Positions 7,848-18,292 are shown, numbered from the stretch's first letter. The stretch is 64,000 bases of DNA from an uncultured Saprospiraceae bacterium (GCA_937921775.1 CAKZUK010000006.1:1-64000), one strand, 5' to 3'. Program-made: numbers and translations. The notes: generated from the letters alone by a model not told the origin.

Positions 7848-10800
7848 CTAATCTAATATCACTGCATCGACTGAGGCCTCTCGCATCCGCTCATTAAATA
7901 CTGGCACATCTCGTTCCAAAATCAATTTCAAAACATCCAATTGGCCATCAATCATTTTAGTCAATTCCTTCTTAACTTCAATCGCTTGAACGGTAGGTTT
8001 AAAGTTACCACCTGAAGTAAGCGAATTAAGGTGTGCCAGCTTATTCGTCAATCGAATCGGAAAGTTGAGCGGATCCTGTGAACTTCTATTTTTGGTTTGA
8101 TACAAAGCTTCTTCAACCACGGTCATCGATGAGTCAATCTGCTCGGCCAAATCCAATATGTCCTTATAGGCTTCTTTATCTTTCAATCGACTTTGATAGT
8201 GCTTCAATTGCTTTCTTACATCCCTAATGTCAATGATTGCATCATGTGCTTCTGAAACTTTATCGGCCACTTCTTTTACGAAATCAAATTGTGCCTTAAA
8301 GTCATCATCATTAGATGGGCTTCTTGGATCTTTTAGTATACTAAATGGGGATGTCTGTTCTACATCATCAACTTTCAATACGACTTTATATGCCCCCGGT
8401 ACCGCCCTAGGTCCCGACATAGAACCCCACCAAAGGATCATACCTTCAAAACGTTTTGCATCTGGATAGCGCATGTTCCAAATATAGTGATTAGAACCTT
8501 CTTTGACTTTTAGTTTGTCTGATTTTTTTTCTGCACCAGTTGAATAACTTCGTATTAGTGTATCGTTTGAATCATAAAAGCTCAATTCTACTTTCGTACT
8601 ATCTGCAAGTTCTTTTAGATAATAATAAATGTTCACACCACCGGGATGATTCTTGCCTGCATTGGTAGGATTACTTCGTTGGAAACCACCCATGCGGATA
8701 GAAGTATTGGGCTCAAATAAATGGAATTTTTGATTTTGAATGGATTGATCCAATTGATGAATAGGGGTGAGGTCATCAATCATCCAAATACCACGTCCTT
8801 GCGTCGCCGCAATTAATGTGTTATGTTTTACCGTCATATCCGTAATTGGGACGATTGGAATGTTCAACTGAAATGTTTGCCAGTCTTTCCCATTATTAAA
8901 TGAAATATAAACACCATTTTCTGTACCTGCATATAGCAAACCTTCTCGTTCTGGATCTGTTCGGATCACTCTTGTAAAATGTTCATTGTCAATTCCGTTG
9001 ACAATTTTTTTCCAAGTTTTCCCAAAATCTTTGGTATGATAAAGGTAAGGTTTGAAATCACCTAATTTATATCTAGTGCCAGCAACATAAAGTCCACCTT
9101 CGTGAAAAGGATCTGCTTCCATACTGTTAATCATCATCCATTCTGGCATTCCGGAAGGTGTGATATTGTTCCAGTTCTTTCCGCCATCTTGGGTGATATG
9201 TATAAGTCCATCATCCGATCCTACCCAAATTACATTTTCGTTTTTGATGGATTCTGTTGCGGCAAAAATGGTACAGTAATATTCTACGGAAGTATTGTCC
9301 TTGGTGATTGGACCACCAGAGGAACCGAGCTTAGTAGAATCGTTTCGTGTTAAGTCGGGACTAATGGTTTTCCAACTATTTCCTTCGTCGTACGAAACGT
9401 GTAAGTGGTTGGAAGCAGTGAATAATTTTTTGGAATTATGTTTGGAAAAGAAGAGTGGGAAGTTCCATTGGAAACGGTACTTCATGCTTTCAGCACCATG
9501 TCCCATTGGGTTGTCTGGCCACACACTTATAGTTCTACTTTGATCATTTTTATGATCTTGTCTTTCTAGAAAACCGTCATAGCAACCACCATAAACAATG
9601 TCATCATTTGTTGGGTCAATTGCGATGTGTCCGCATTCACAACCTGCGGTTGATTCCCAATCTCGATCACCAATACTACCACCTGTGGTACGATTAAAAA
9701 TACGGATAGTGCTGTTGTCTTGTTGCGCTGCGTAAATTCTAAATGGGAAGTGATTATCAGTGGTAACTCTGTAGAATTGGCCAGTTGGTTGGTTGTGATA
9801 AGTACTCCAAGTTTCGCCGCCATCGTAGGTGACTTGCGCGCCACCATCATCTGCTACAACCATTCGGCTAGGATCTTCTGGTGCGATCCATAAGTCGTGG
9901 TGGTCGGAGTGAGGAGTACCAATGGAGTTGAAGGTTTTTCCGCCGTCTTTTGACTTGTGATATTGCACGTTTAAAACGTAGATTAAATCTTCATCTTTCG
10001 GATCGGCATATATTCTGGTGTAGTACCAGGCACGTTGTCTTAGTTTGCGTTCGGAGTTAATTATTCGCCATTTTTTTCCACCGTCATCCGATCTATAAAC
10101 ACCACCTTTTTCTGCTTCAATAATGGCCCACATTCTATTTGAGTTAGCTGGTGAAATGGTGATTCCGCTAATACCCCAAGTTCCTTTTGGCAAGCCTTCG
10201 TTTTCTGAAATATTTGTCCATGTTTCGCCACCATCGGTACTATTCCAAATAGCAGATCCTTCGCCTCCACTTGACATGTCATAGGCTGTTCTTTTGACTC
10301 TCCAACTTGATGCAAATAATATTCTTGGATTATTTGGGTCAAATGTAAGGTCAATCATTCCTACTTCGTCATTAACAAATAAAACCTTGTTCCAAGTGTC
10401 ACCACCGTCGGTACTTTTATAAAGACCTCTTTCTTTGTTTCCTGTATATAGATTTCCCATCACAGCTGCATAAACAATATCTGAGTTAGTTGGATGAATG
10501 CGGACTCGTGCAATGTGTCTTGATTTTTTCAATCCAATATTTTTCCAGGTCTTTCCAGCATCTACCGATTTCCACATGCCCGATCCAGATGATACATTTC
10601 CTCTAACTGTAACTTCTCCACCGCCAACATAAATTACATTTGGATCAGATTGGCTAACTTCAATAGCGCCAATCGAACCACCAAAAAAGCCATCGGAAAT
10701 GTTTGCCCATTGTCTTCCACCATCTGTTGTTTTCCAAACTCCACCTCCAGTTGCACCAAAGTAATAGAGGTTAGGCTTTCCACTAACTCCAGCTACTGCA

Positions 10801-11009
10801 CAGCTTCTACCTCCACGCCAAGGCCCAAGGTTTCTCCATTCAACAGCATCATAGAATTTTGCATCTAAGCTTACTGGAGCTATATCCTTTTGTTTGCTTT
10901 TTTTCCGCTTCTGCCCTTCCACCTGAATACTAAATAGTAGTAGTGTAATAAGCATAACGAAGTTGACTTGAATAGGAGAAATGAAGCGTATGTTGTCTTT
11001 AAGGCGCAT
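7848..11009 (-). CDS. Large VPS10/sortilin-like BNR beta-propeller protein (putative exported glycosyl hydrolase-like)
   Basis: 1053 aa. After an N-terminal signal/anchor (hydrophobic residues ~14-32, then QKRKKSKQK) come many Asp-box/BNR repeats, e.g. VWKTTDGGRQW, MWKSVDAGKTW, LYKSTDGGDTW and IWNSTDGGETW. They cover about residues 55-740 and indicate two beta propellers as in VPS10/xyloglucanase-like folds. The C-terminal ~300 residues hold an Ig-like segment and a helical region. Proteins of this length and order are common in Bacteroidota and are often labelled glycosyl hydrolase, but no catalytic residues can be assigned here. The structured tandem array (11306-11898) lies 300 bp upstream on the same transcriptional strand. 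Confidence 0.85.
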   Translation of the reverse strand: MRLKDNIRFISPIQVNFVMLITLLLFSIQVEGQKRKKSKQKDIAPVSLDAKFYDAVEWRNLGPWRGGRSCAVAGVSGKPNLYYFGATGGGVWKTTDGGRQWANISDGFFGGSIGAIEVSQSDPNVIYVGGGEVTVRGNVSSGSGMWKSVDAGKTWKNIGLKKSRHIARVRIHPTNSDIVYAAVMGNLYTGNKERGLYKSTDGGDTWNKVLFVNDEVGMIDLTFDPNNPRILFASSWRVKRTAYDMSSGGEGSAIWNSTDGGETWTNISENEGLPKGTWGISGITISPANSNRMWAIIEAEKGGVYRSDDGGKKWRIINSERKLRQRAWYYTRIYADPKDEDLIYVLNVQYHKSKDGGKTFNSIGTPHSDHHDLWIAPEDPSRMVVADDGGAQVTYDGGETWSTYHNQPTGQFYRVTTDNHFPFRIYAAQQDNSTIRIFNRTTGGSIGDRDWESTAGCECGHIAIDPTNDDIVYGGCYDGFLERQDHKNDQSRTISVWPDNPMGHGAESMKYRFQWNFPLFFSKHNSKKLFTASNHLHVSYDEGNSWKTISPDLTRNDSTKLGSSGGPITKDNTSVEYYCTIFAATESIKNENVIWVGSDDGLIHITQDGGKNWNNITPSGMPEWMMINSMEADPFHEGGLYVAGTRYKLGDFKPYLYHTKDFGKTWKKIVNGIDNEHFTRVIRTDPEREGLLYAGTENGVYISFNNGKDWQTFQLNIPIVPITDMTVKHNTLIAATQGRGIWMIDDLTPIHQLDQSIQNQKFHLFEPNTSIRMGGFQRSNPTNAGKNHPGGVNIYYYLKELADSTKVELSFYDSNDTLIRSYSTGAEKKSDKLKVKEGSNHYIWNMRYPDAKRFEGMILWWGSMSGPRAVPGAYKVVLKVDDVEQTSPFSILKDPRSPSNDDDFKAQFDFVKEVADKVSEAHDAIIDIRDVRKQLKHYQSRLKDKEAYKDILDLAEQIDSSMTVVEEALYQTKNRSSQDPLNFPIRLTNKLAHLNSLTSGGNFKPTVQAIEVKKELTKMIDGQLDVLKLILERDVPVFNERMREASVDAVILD

Positions 11010-11305
11010 AGTGAAATGAAATTTGAACTGAAATAATAAGAAAGGTATTAGGAGCAGAATTCTGAAGCTCCTTCTAGCTTGCCAAAGCTACATTTTTTGA
11101 TCAATAAAGCGAAGTCAAACTCACTACTATGTTTTGTTTGTCTTGGTTTAAGCGTATAAAGTTAGGAGGGATTATTGACTAGTTCAGATAGTAGGATAGG
11201 CCGAAAAGTAAAGTCTTAGTTTTCGAGAAGGTCTAACTCGAGTGTCATTGCAGATGCCACTGCCACTTTTATTGATACTTAAGGCGGTCGGCCTTTTAAA
11301 AGAGA

Positions 11306-11338
11306 AAGCCGTATTGTCTTTCTTAGACAATACGGCTT
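11306..11338 (-). terminator. Terminator-like hairpin at the left end of the tandem array
   Basis: A 14-bp perfect stem (AAGCCGTATTGTCT / AGACAATACGGCTT) with a 5-nt loop is followed on the minus strand by CTCTTTT. It stands where the other array units carry their GTGTGG...CACAC hairpin, so it is both the last unit's hairpin and a plausible intrinsic terminator for minus-strand transcription through the array. Confidence 0.55.
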
Positions 11339-11340
11339 AC

Positions 11341-11898
11341 AACAAATTATAATCCCATGAACATATCCAAATTTATTTGGCCAACTTCTTTGTCGGCCAG
11401 AACCCGGTAGCTTTTGCTTCTCAGGGTTCTCTTTCAACGACTGTGTCGTCAAGAAAAACTATATAGAGCAGGGAAGAAAAGTAGTAGTGTGGTTCTGACT
11501 TAGGTAGCCAGAACTACACACTAATAACAAATTATAATCCCATGAACATATCCAAATCAATGTGCCAGTTATTCTGGCGGTATTAAAGGCAACTTTATGC
11601 CGTTTAATTCGCTCAATCCCTAAGGAGAGCTATATAGAGCAGGGAAGAAAAGTAGTAGTGTGGCTCTGACTTAGGTAGCCAGAGCTACACACTAATAACA
11701 AATTATAATCCCATGAACATATCCAAATCAATGTGCCAGTTATTCTGGCGGTATTAAAGGCAACTTTATGCCGTTTAATTCGCTCGATCCCGAAGGAGAG
11801 CTATATATAGTAGCAGGGAAGAAAAGTAGTAGTGTGGCTCTGACTTAGGTAGCCAGAGCTACACACTAATAACAAATTATAATCCCATGAACATATCC
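11341..11898. repeat. Four-unit tandem array with 28-bp conserved core and covarying hairpins
   Basis: A 28-bp core (begins AACAAATTATAATCCC, ends GAACATATCC) occurs identically at 11341-11368, 11526-11553, 11697-11724 and 11871-11898 (spacing 185, 171 and 174 bp). Each core is preceded by a hairpin. Units 2-4 have GTGTGGYTCTG paired with CAGARCTACAC (11487-11519, 11658-11690, 11832-11864). Unit 2 has T-A where units 3 and 4 have C-G, a compensatory change. The segments between cores are also hairpin-rich: GCCAG/CTGGC and TTAAAGGCA/TGCCgTTTAA in units 2-3; TGGCC/GGCCA, AGAACCC/GGGTTCT and ACGAC/GTCGT in unit 1. On the minus strand every core reads D-M-F-M-G-L-stop, but no start codon precedes it in units 2-4. 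Confidence 0.8.
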
Positions 11899-12481
11899 TT
11901 ATTTGTCAAAATTGAATTGATTGCTTTTAATCAATTGCTTGTTGTTTCGTCTCTCTGTCTCTCAATCACAATACAATAATAGAGGTAAAAAATGCCTCCG
12001 ACAAGGACAAAAACGGCCTTGTGTGAAATTTATTGACAATAATTACGGTAAATTTAATTGTTTAATTCATTGAATTATAGCTAGTTAGTGTTGTTTGGTG
12101 AATAATAGTTTAGCTTTTTTGTGAAAAAAAAATTGAAATATTTGTTAGGCCGAACCCAGTGTAAAGAGTGAAAAAAAGTGAAAAAAAAGCTGATTTTAAC
12201 ATTTGAGGATGATTTTATCCAAGATTTTGCTTCAAAATAGCGTCACAAAAAGTTATGAATTTGTAGGAATGGGTCTTATAAATCTGGAAAAACCAACTTT
12301 TAGTTACAATTAAGAAAGGTTTAAGGCATGGAAGAATACCTTTGCGGCTAAAGATGCGTCCTATATATAGTTAAGTGAATATAGCTTAGAGGCTTGCATT
12401 TGGGAAATTCCTAGACTGGAGAAAAGCCTTGCTAAGCTTTCTTAAAGTGATTGAGTTACACAAATTTTTAAAATTGAAGCG

Positions 12482-13864
12482 ATGAACAAATTCTTGGGCA
12501 GTTGTATTCTACTAATTATTTTACTTTCATCCTGTAAAACAAATAAGCCTGTACGTCCTATGGAAATATATAATAGAGTGAGTGATATTCCTGCTTCTGC
12601 CATCAATATACCTGTTGAACTGGAGCTTGATGACTTAGAAAAAATGATTAATGAACAAGTTGGTAATTTGTTGGTCAGTCAAGGCGACAATATTACTGGT
12701 CCCAATGATGACTTCGATGTCCGTATTGAAAAGAGTGGTAGCATTGAATTGGATGTACAAGGAAGCGCTATTCAAATAAAAGTGCCACTTCACCTTTTTA
12801 TTCAGAAGGATATTGGACTTACTATAGTAAAAGGAGATGGTGACCTTGAATTGTTTTTTCTAACGGATTATAAAATTACAGAAGACTGGGAATTAAATAC
12901 TAAAACCAGTATTGAAAAATACAATTGGAAAAAGAAGCCTGTTGTAAAGTTAGGGATGATTAATATTCCAATTGAGACGATAGCTAATAAACTAGTAGAA
13001 CGAAGTAAGGAAACGGTTGCCAGAGAAATAGATAAACAATTGCAAGAGAACTTTGCACTCAAAGAATACTTAGTGCCGGTCTGGAAAAAACTACAAGATC
13101 CAATTCAAATCTCAGAGGAATATGATGCTTGGCTAAAAGTAATTCCTACCAAAGCTGGAATTACTCCCTTAATTACCTCTAAAAGAAAAATAACGACCAC
13201 CTTAATTGTTGAGACAGATACAAAAGTAATTCTTGGAGGTTTCAACGCTGATACCACTAGCTTATTACCATTGCTTCCTTTCTCTGAAGTAAAGGAAGCA
13301 AATGATGCTTATCACCTTCGCCTCAAAGCAGCAATACCATATAAGGCAGCAGAACAACTCGCAAAAAAAGAATTGATTGGTCAAACCTTTGAAGATGGAA
13401 ACAGAAAGGTTACTGTAAAAGATGTTGAGATTTTTGGACAAAAGGATAAGGTAGTAGTTAACACTATTCTTTCGGGAACTTACAACGGCAGTCTTTATCT
13501 GATTGGTAAACCTCATTACGACTCTAAAAAGGAAGTATTAGAACTAAAAGATCTGGATTTTGAATTAAAGACCTCCAACTTCCTTCACAAAAGTATGGCT
13601 TGGATTTTCCAAAAGGGACTAAAAAAGAAACTCAAAGAAAGTCTGCGAATGCCAATCGGTGATAAAAAGAAAGAATGGCAAAAAGCTATTGAAGAACAAA
13701 TAACCAACCTCGACATTCCCTCGAATATAAAAATGACTGCAGATATTGATGAGCTCGATATTCAAAAAATATTTGTCGAAGAGGAGGCAGTCCTTTTGCT
13801 GGTTACCTCCAAAGGAAAGATAAAATTGAATATTGAAAATTTAGAAATATTAGATAATAAATAA
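12482..13864 (+). CDS. DUF4403 family lipoprotein
   Basis: 460 aa. It starts with a lipoprotein signal peptide (residues 1-18, lipobox LLSSC, lipidated Cys near 18). The body matches the DUF4403 pattern: an early VELELDDLEKMINEQV segment, then repeated beta/alpha units and IPSNIKMTADIDELD near the C-terminus, reminiscent of lipid-binding tubular domains. It would sit in the envelope; substrate unknown. It is a stand-alone gene with 620 bp of noncoding DNA upstream, right of the hairpin array. Confidence 0.8.
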   Translation: MNKFLGSCILLIILLSSCKTNKPVRPMEIYNRVSDIPASAINIPVELELDDLEKMINEQVGNLLVSQGDNITGPNDDFDVRIEKSGSIELDVQGSAIQIKVPLHLFIQKDIGLTIVKGDGDLELFFLTDYKITEDWELNTKTSIEKYNWKKKPVVKLGMINIPIETIANKLVERSKETVAREIDKQLQENFALKEYLVPVWKKLQDPIQISEEYDAWLKVIPTKAGITPLITSKRKITTTLIVETDTKVILGGFNADTTSLLPLLPFSEVKEANDAYHLRLKAAIPYKAAEQLAKKELIGQTFEDGNRKVTVKDVEIFGQKDKVVVNTILSGTYNGSLYLIGKPHYDSKKEVLELKDLDFELKTSNFLHKSMAWIFQKGLKKKLKESLRMPIGDKKKEWQKAIEEQITNLDIPSNIKMTADIDELDIQKIFVEEEAVLLLVTSKGKIKLNIENLEILDNK

Positions 13865-14227
13865 TTTGTATGTTTAATAGGTTGATTAATAGACTGTCTT
13901 TTTTGTTTTTAAAACTAATAAGCACTATTACAATAATTCAAGTGGTATAAACAATTGCTTGGTACTCCTTTTGCATGTTGTCCTAAGATTGATTAATCCA
14001 ACAAAGTTAAATTTTGGTACATCTGAAATAACTTTTAGAATTAAATCCAATAATGAATTATCTTTGTAATCAATTCTGTTCATAGCCACCAGCCCGGCAC
14101 CGTATCTGTGAAAATCATACTGATCTAGGTTAGATTAACCTAGCAAATAATAAACCTTTGAGAGTCCAACTTGTATCTATGGAAGTGCTCAAAGAACTTT
14201 TGTTAACGCACACAAAATGAATTGCTC
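13865..14227. other. Intergenic region upstream of the first T9SS adhesin
   Basis: No ORF of note. It contains the inverted repeat at 14125-14143; otherwise AT-rich leader sequence. Confidence 0.4.
14125..14143. promoter_or_regulatory. Perfect inverted repeat, possible operator
   Basis: CTAGGTTA and TAACCTAG flank a 3-bp centre, 85 bp upstream of the ATG of the first giant T9SS cargo gene. The short, symmetric form suits a dimeric regulator's site or a leader hairpin; no partner regulator gene is nearby. Confidence 0.3.
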
Positions 14228-17200
14228 ATGCGCACATCATTACTTAACACATTTTCATTACTCCTACTTCTCCTTTTTGCGAACCAATTGCAAGCTCAGG
14301 AAGAATTGGTTAAAGACATTAACCCAGGAGGAGGCTGGTCCGAATTTGAATACCTATTTCATCTAGGCGACAATTTCTACTTTACAGCCAACGGCGACTC
14401 TGGTCGTGAACTATGGATTAGTGATGGTACTCCAGATGGTACCGAAATACTACTCGATATAAATGTCGGATTTATCGGTTCTAACCCAAGTCAATTTGTC
14501 GAATTAAACGGAACTTGGCTCTTTAGTGCTGACAATGGAGTGACTGGAACAGAGCTATGGAAAACAGACGGAACCACCGCTGGAACCACCATCTTAAAAG
14601 ATATTCATCCTGGTTTCCCAAGTTCTGATATTTCTGGAATGGTCAACATTGGAGGTCAACTTTACTTTCAAGCGAATAATGGCACCAACGGTCTTGAACT
14701 TTGGATGAGCGATGGCACCGCAGCTGGAACCAATATGCTAAGTGACCTAAACCCAGGCGTTTCAAGCAGTAGTCCGGAATATATGACATCACTGGGTACC
14801 GATGTTTATTTTTCTGCTAATGACGGAACCAATGGTAAAGAAATTTGGAAAACAGATGGTACCGTCGCTGGAACAAGCATGGTCGCCGACATATTCACAG
14901 GAGCAGATAGCTCATTTCCTACAAACTTAACAGCAGTTGCTAACTCTTTATACTTTACTGCAGATGATGGACTAGTAGGAAGAGAAATTTATAAAACAGA
15001 TGGAACGGCGGCAGGTACAATTCTACAGGGAGATATCAACCCAGGTATATCGCCTTCAAGCGCAACTGATTTAACAGCAGTTGGAAACTACCTTTTCTTG
15101 TCGGCTAATGATGGTACCAATGGAACGGAACTCTGGCGCTCAGATGCGGGTAGCCCTACGCCTGACCTTCAGATGCTTGAATTGTTCGCAGGCGCTTTCA
15201 GTACATTGCCAAGCAATTTTATCAAACTAAACGATGACTTAATTTTCAATGCCAATGACGGAACCAACGGTTACGAACTTTGGATTGCAAACGCAAGTGA
15301 CGGTAGTGTAAACCTTGTTAAAAATATCAGCCCTAACTTCAATAGTTCTAATCCAGTCATGTTAGATGTACTGAACAATGAAGTCATCTTTTCCGCAAAG
15401 GATAGCGCTATCGGCGTTGAACTTTGGAAAACAGATGGAACAGAAGCTGGAACTGTACTTCTGGGTGACCTAAACCCAGTATTAGCTGATTCAACTAATT
15501 CATTTCCACAGCTTCCATTTATCCGAGCTGGTATTATGTACTTTACCGCAACTGATGACATAAACGGCTGGCAGATATGGAGAACAGATGGAACCTTGTC
15601 AGCAACACAGCGATTGACTGATATTCCACACGATACTATTTTCAACAATAGCTATAAGCCGTATGCTGTAAATAGCTTAGGCAATACCATCATAAACTTT
15701 GTCGCACTAGGTGATGCAGTAGGAGAGGAACTTTGGAAATACTCTTTGGATCCTGTTACGATTGATGACATTACAAGCAACAGTCCACTAAACTGTGCAG
15801 GAGATGCTGACGGAACAATTGACGTTCAAATCTCCGGAGGGGTTGGTGACCAAAGTTGTTATACCTATACCTGGAGTGATCCAGCTATCACAGGCTTATC
15901 AGCTTCTAATTTATCTGCGGGTGATTATGAACTGACCGTTACGGACTGTGTTGGATTTACAGTGACCACTACGATTACGATTGTTGAACCAACAATTATT
16001 GTCCCTTCTGCTTCTTTGCTAAGTGATGCGACATGTTTTGGTGAATCAGATGGTTCTGCTTTAGTAAGTCCTACTGGCGGAATTTCACCTTACACTTACG
16101 CATGGGATAACGGAGAAACAACAGACATCGCTACTAACTTATCAGCCGGAGCTCATCAAGTAACGGTCACTGATTCTAATAACTGTACAAATATTGAAAC
16201 AATAAATATTGGTGAACCTACAGCTGTTGTGGCATCCGCAATAGCTGGCTTCCCAGTATGCTTTGGTGGAACGGATGCAACTGCTACCGCAAGTGGAACG
16301 GGTGGAAGTGCTAACTATACATTCGTTTGGGATAATGGTGAGACAACAGCCACAGCTGTTAATCTAACTGGCGGTGATCATTCCGTTACTGTAACTGACA
16401 TGAGCGGTTGTAGTGATGTTGTAATCGTAAGCATTCTAACTAGCACAGCTTTAGAATTTGAATTTATAACAGTTGATGCTACATGCCCAGGTATTCCAAA
16501 TGGATCAGCATCGGTAAACATCTCTGGTGGTTCTGGAATTGGATATACCTATTTATGGAGTACAGGCAGTATGACCGATCAAGCTGGAGACTTAACTGGA
16601 GGAACTTTTTCGGTTACCGTTACAGACTCTAATGCTTGTAGCGCAACAGAATCTATTATTGTTGAAAATCCAGCAGTATCGATTACTCCCTTGGCCGCGG
16701 AATCTTGTGGAGGAAATGCAGACGGTCAAGCCGAAATTGTAGTGACAAGTACAACGGGCACTTATACCTATCTTTGGGACAATGGTGAAACGACCGCTAT
16801 AGCAACGATGCTTACGGCGGGGCAACATACCGTTACCGTTACAGACATTTCAACTTGCTCATTTGTCGAAATGCTAACTATTGATGGAGCGGCTGCGCTT
16901 ACAGCAGCAAGCCCTGTATTGACATCTCCTTCTTGCACAGGTGAGCAAAACGGTATGGCAGTTTATATGCCAACAGGAGGTACGCTACCATATACTTATA
17001 CTTGGTCAACAGGAACAGTAAGCAATGATGGAACACTGACAGACTTATTTGCAGCAACACAATATTGTGTCACGATAACAGAAGCAGGCAACTGTTCTGA
17101 ATTCACAGATTGCTTTACCTTAATTGAACCATCTCAGATTACGAATACTTTTCAGGGTGAAACTACACCAGCTACTTGTGGTGATATATGTGACGGAACT

Positions 17201-18292
17201 ATTGAAGCTGTACCAATGGGAGGAAACGCTGCTGGTATTTACGACTTTACTTGGTCAACAGGAGAAACTACGATTGGAGCTGCCAGCAGTGTAGCGAATG
17301 AAATTTGTTATGGATTCACTTTCGTAACGATCACCGATGGCCTTTGCTCAGTAGTAGATACATTCTTTAATGGTACTGCACCAAATGCATTAGTTGTGAC
17401 TACTGCTGAAACTGATGTGACTTGCTTTGGTGCTTCTGATGGTCAGTTAGATATTTCCGTTACTGGTGGAGTCGCACCATATACTTTTGATGGACCAACG
17501 GCAGATTTACCTGCAGGAGATTATACCGTAGTTGTTACAGACGCTAGTGGTTGTTCCAATTCTGTACAATTCCAGATCAATCAACCAGAAGAAATAACGG
17601 CAGGTATAACAACAGTTGATGTGACTTGTAATGGTGGTACGGATGGTTCTGCAGTTATTATTGCTACAGGAGGAACAGCACCATATACCTTTACGGGCCC
17701 GTCAGGAGACTTAGGAGCTGGAACTTACTCCGTTCAAGTCACGGATGCCAATGGCTGTACCCTTGATACTTCATTTGATATCAATGAACCAGAAGCAATT
17801 ACTGCGACGTCTAGTTCGACACCTGAAGTATTTGAAGATGGAACGGCTACCGTTGATGCAGTAATGGGAGGTGTTGCACCTTATGTTTTTAGTTGGAATA
17901 CCACTCCTGTACAAAACACACCAATAGCAGTTGGTCTGCTAAGTGGGGATTACGAATGTGTGATCACAGATGCAAATGCTTGTACTTTTACAGTGTCTGT
18001 TATGGTAGACTTTTTAGGAGCGGCCAATCAGTTGGATGCTTTGAGCAAATTCGAAATACTACCAAACCCTGCACAATCAATTGCAACTTTGGATATCGAA
18101 TTTGACAATGCCTTTGATGTCCGCTTGGATGTGTTTGATGTAGTTGGGAAGTTGGTACAAAGTAATGATTATGAAAATCTGCTTTCGCGAAAAATTGATT
18201 TAGACGTTAGTGCTTTTGAGCAAGGTGTTTATACTGTTCGCTTGAGTACTTTGGAGGGTTGGACTGCTAAGCGATTGGTGGTGGTGCTGTAA
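14228..18292 (+). CDS. T9SS cargo: ELWxTDGT propeller plus ~10 SprB repeats
   Basis: 1354 aa. I place the start at the ATG at 14228 because it begins a clean signal peptide (MRTSLLNTFSLLLLLLF..., cleaved near LQAQ); an in-frame TTG six bases earlier is less likely. Residues ~25-515 hold about nine hyalin-like repeats with the motif ELWKTDGTxAGT, probably a beta propeller. Residues ~520-1265 hold about ten SprB-type repeats (C.G..DG, PYTYxWDNGETT, SAGxxxVTVTDxxxC). The last ~85 residues are a type A T9SS sorting domain (ILPNPAQ near 1275, ending KRLVVVL). It should be exported by Sec, then moved across the outer membrane by T9SS, as a surface adhesin. A terminator follows at 18351. Confidence 0.9.
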   Translation: MRTSLLNTFSLLLLLLFANQLQAQEELVKDINPGGGWSEFEYLFHLGDNFYFTANGDSGRELWISDGTPDGTEILLDINVGFIGSNPSQFVELNGTWLFSADNGVTGTELWKTDGTTAGTTILKDIHPGFPSSDISGMVNIGGQLYFQANNGTNGLELWMSDGTAAGTNMLSDLNPGVSSSSPEYMTSLGTDVYFSANDGTNGKEIWKTDGTVAGTSMVADIFTGADSSFPTNLTAVANSLYFTADDGLVGREIYKTDGTAAGTILQGDINPGISPSSATDLTAVGNYLFLSANDGTNGTELWRSDAGSPTPDLQMLELFAGAFSTLPSNFIKLNDDLIFNANDGTNGYELWIANASDGSVNLVKNISPNFNSSNPVMLDVLNNEVIFSAKDSAIGVELWKTDGTEAGTVLLGDLNPVLADSTNSFPQLPFIRAGIMYFTATDDINGWQIWRTDGTLSATQRLTDIPHDTIFNNSYKPYAVNSLGNTIINFVALGDAVGEELWKYSLDPVTIDDITSNSPLNCAGDADGTIDVQISGGVGDQSCYTYTWSDPAITGLSASNLSAGDYELTVTDCVGFTVTTTITIVEPTIIVPSASLLSDATCFGESDGSALVSPTGGISPYTYAWDNGETTDIATNLSAGAHQVTVTDSNNCTNIETINIGEPTAVVASAIAGFPVCFGGTDATATASGTGGSANYTFVWDNGETTATAVNLTGGDHSVTVTDMSGCSDVVIVSILTSTALEFEFITVDATCPGIPNGSASVNISGGSGIGYTYLWSTGSMTDQAGDLTGGTFSVTVTDSNACSATESIIVENPAVSITPLAAESCGGNADGQAEIVVTSTTGTYTYLWDNGETTAIATMLTAGQHTVTVTDISTCSFVEMLTIDGAAALTAASPVLTSPSCTGEQNGMAVYMPTGGTLPYTYTWSTGTVSNDGTLTDLFAATQYCVTITEAGNCSEFTDCFTLIEPSQITNTFQGETTPATCGDICDGTIEAVPMGGNAAGIYDFTWSTGETTIGAASSVANEICYGFTFVTITDGLCSVVDTFFNGTAPNALVVTTAETDVTCFGASDGQLDISVTGGVAPYTFDGPTADLPAGDYTVVVTDASGCSNSVQFQINQPEEITAGITTVDVTCNGGTDGSAVIIATGGTAPYTFTGPSGDLGAGTYSVQVTDANGCTLDTSFDINEPEAITATSSSTPEVFEDGTATVDAVMGGVAPYVFSWNTTPVQNTPIAVGLLSGDYECVITDANACTFTVSVMVDFLGAANQLDALSKFEILPNPAQSIATLDIEFDNAFDVRLDVFDVVGKLVQSNDYENLLSRKIDLDVSAFEQGVYTVRLSTLEGWTAKRLVVVL

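Larger units (their letters stand above)
11010..12481. other. 1.5-kb noncoding region containing the tandem hairpin array
   Basis: No protein gene is evident. The left part (11010-11300) is the leader of the VPS10-like gene. 11306-11898 is the tandem array described separately. 11900-12481 is AT-rich, with homopolymer A/T runs upstream of the DUF4403 gene, and no recognisable element beyond a 7-bp hairpin (ATTGATT/AATCAAT, 11916-11935). Confidence 0.6.

Noticed and set aside
11341..11898. CRISPR array suggested by a 28-bp repeat
   Set aside because: Only four copies, spacing of 143-157 bp between repeats, spacers partly identical to each other and hairpin-rich, no cas genes in the window.
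11341..11898. Integron cassette array with attC sites
   Set aside because: No integrase, no RYYYAAC/GTTRRRY core pair around the hairpins, and no ORF-sized cassettes.
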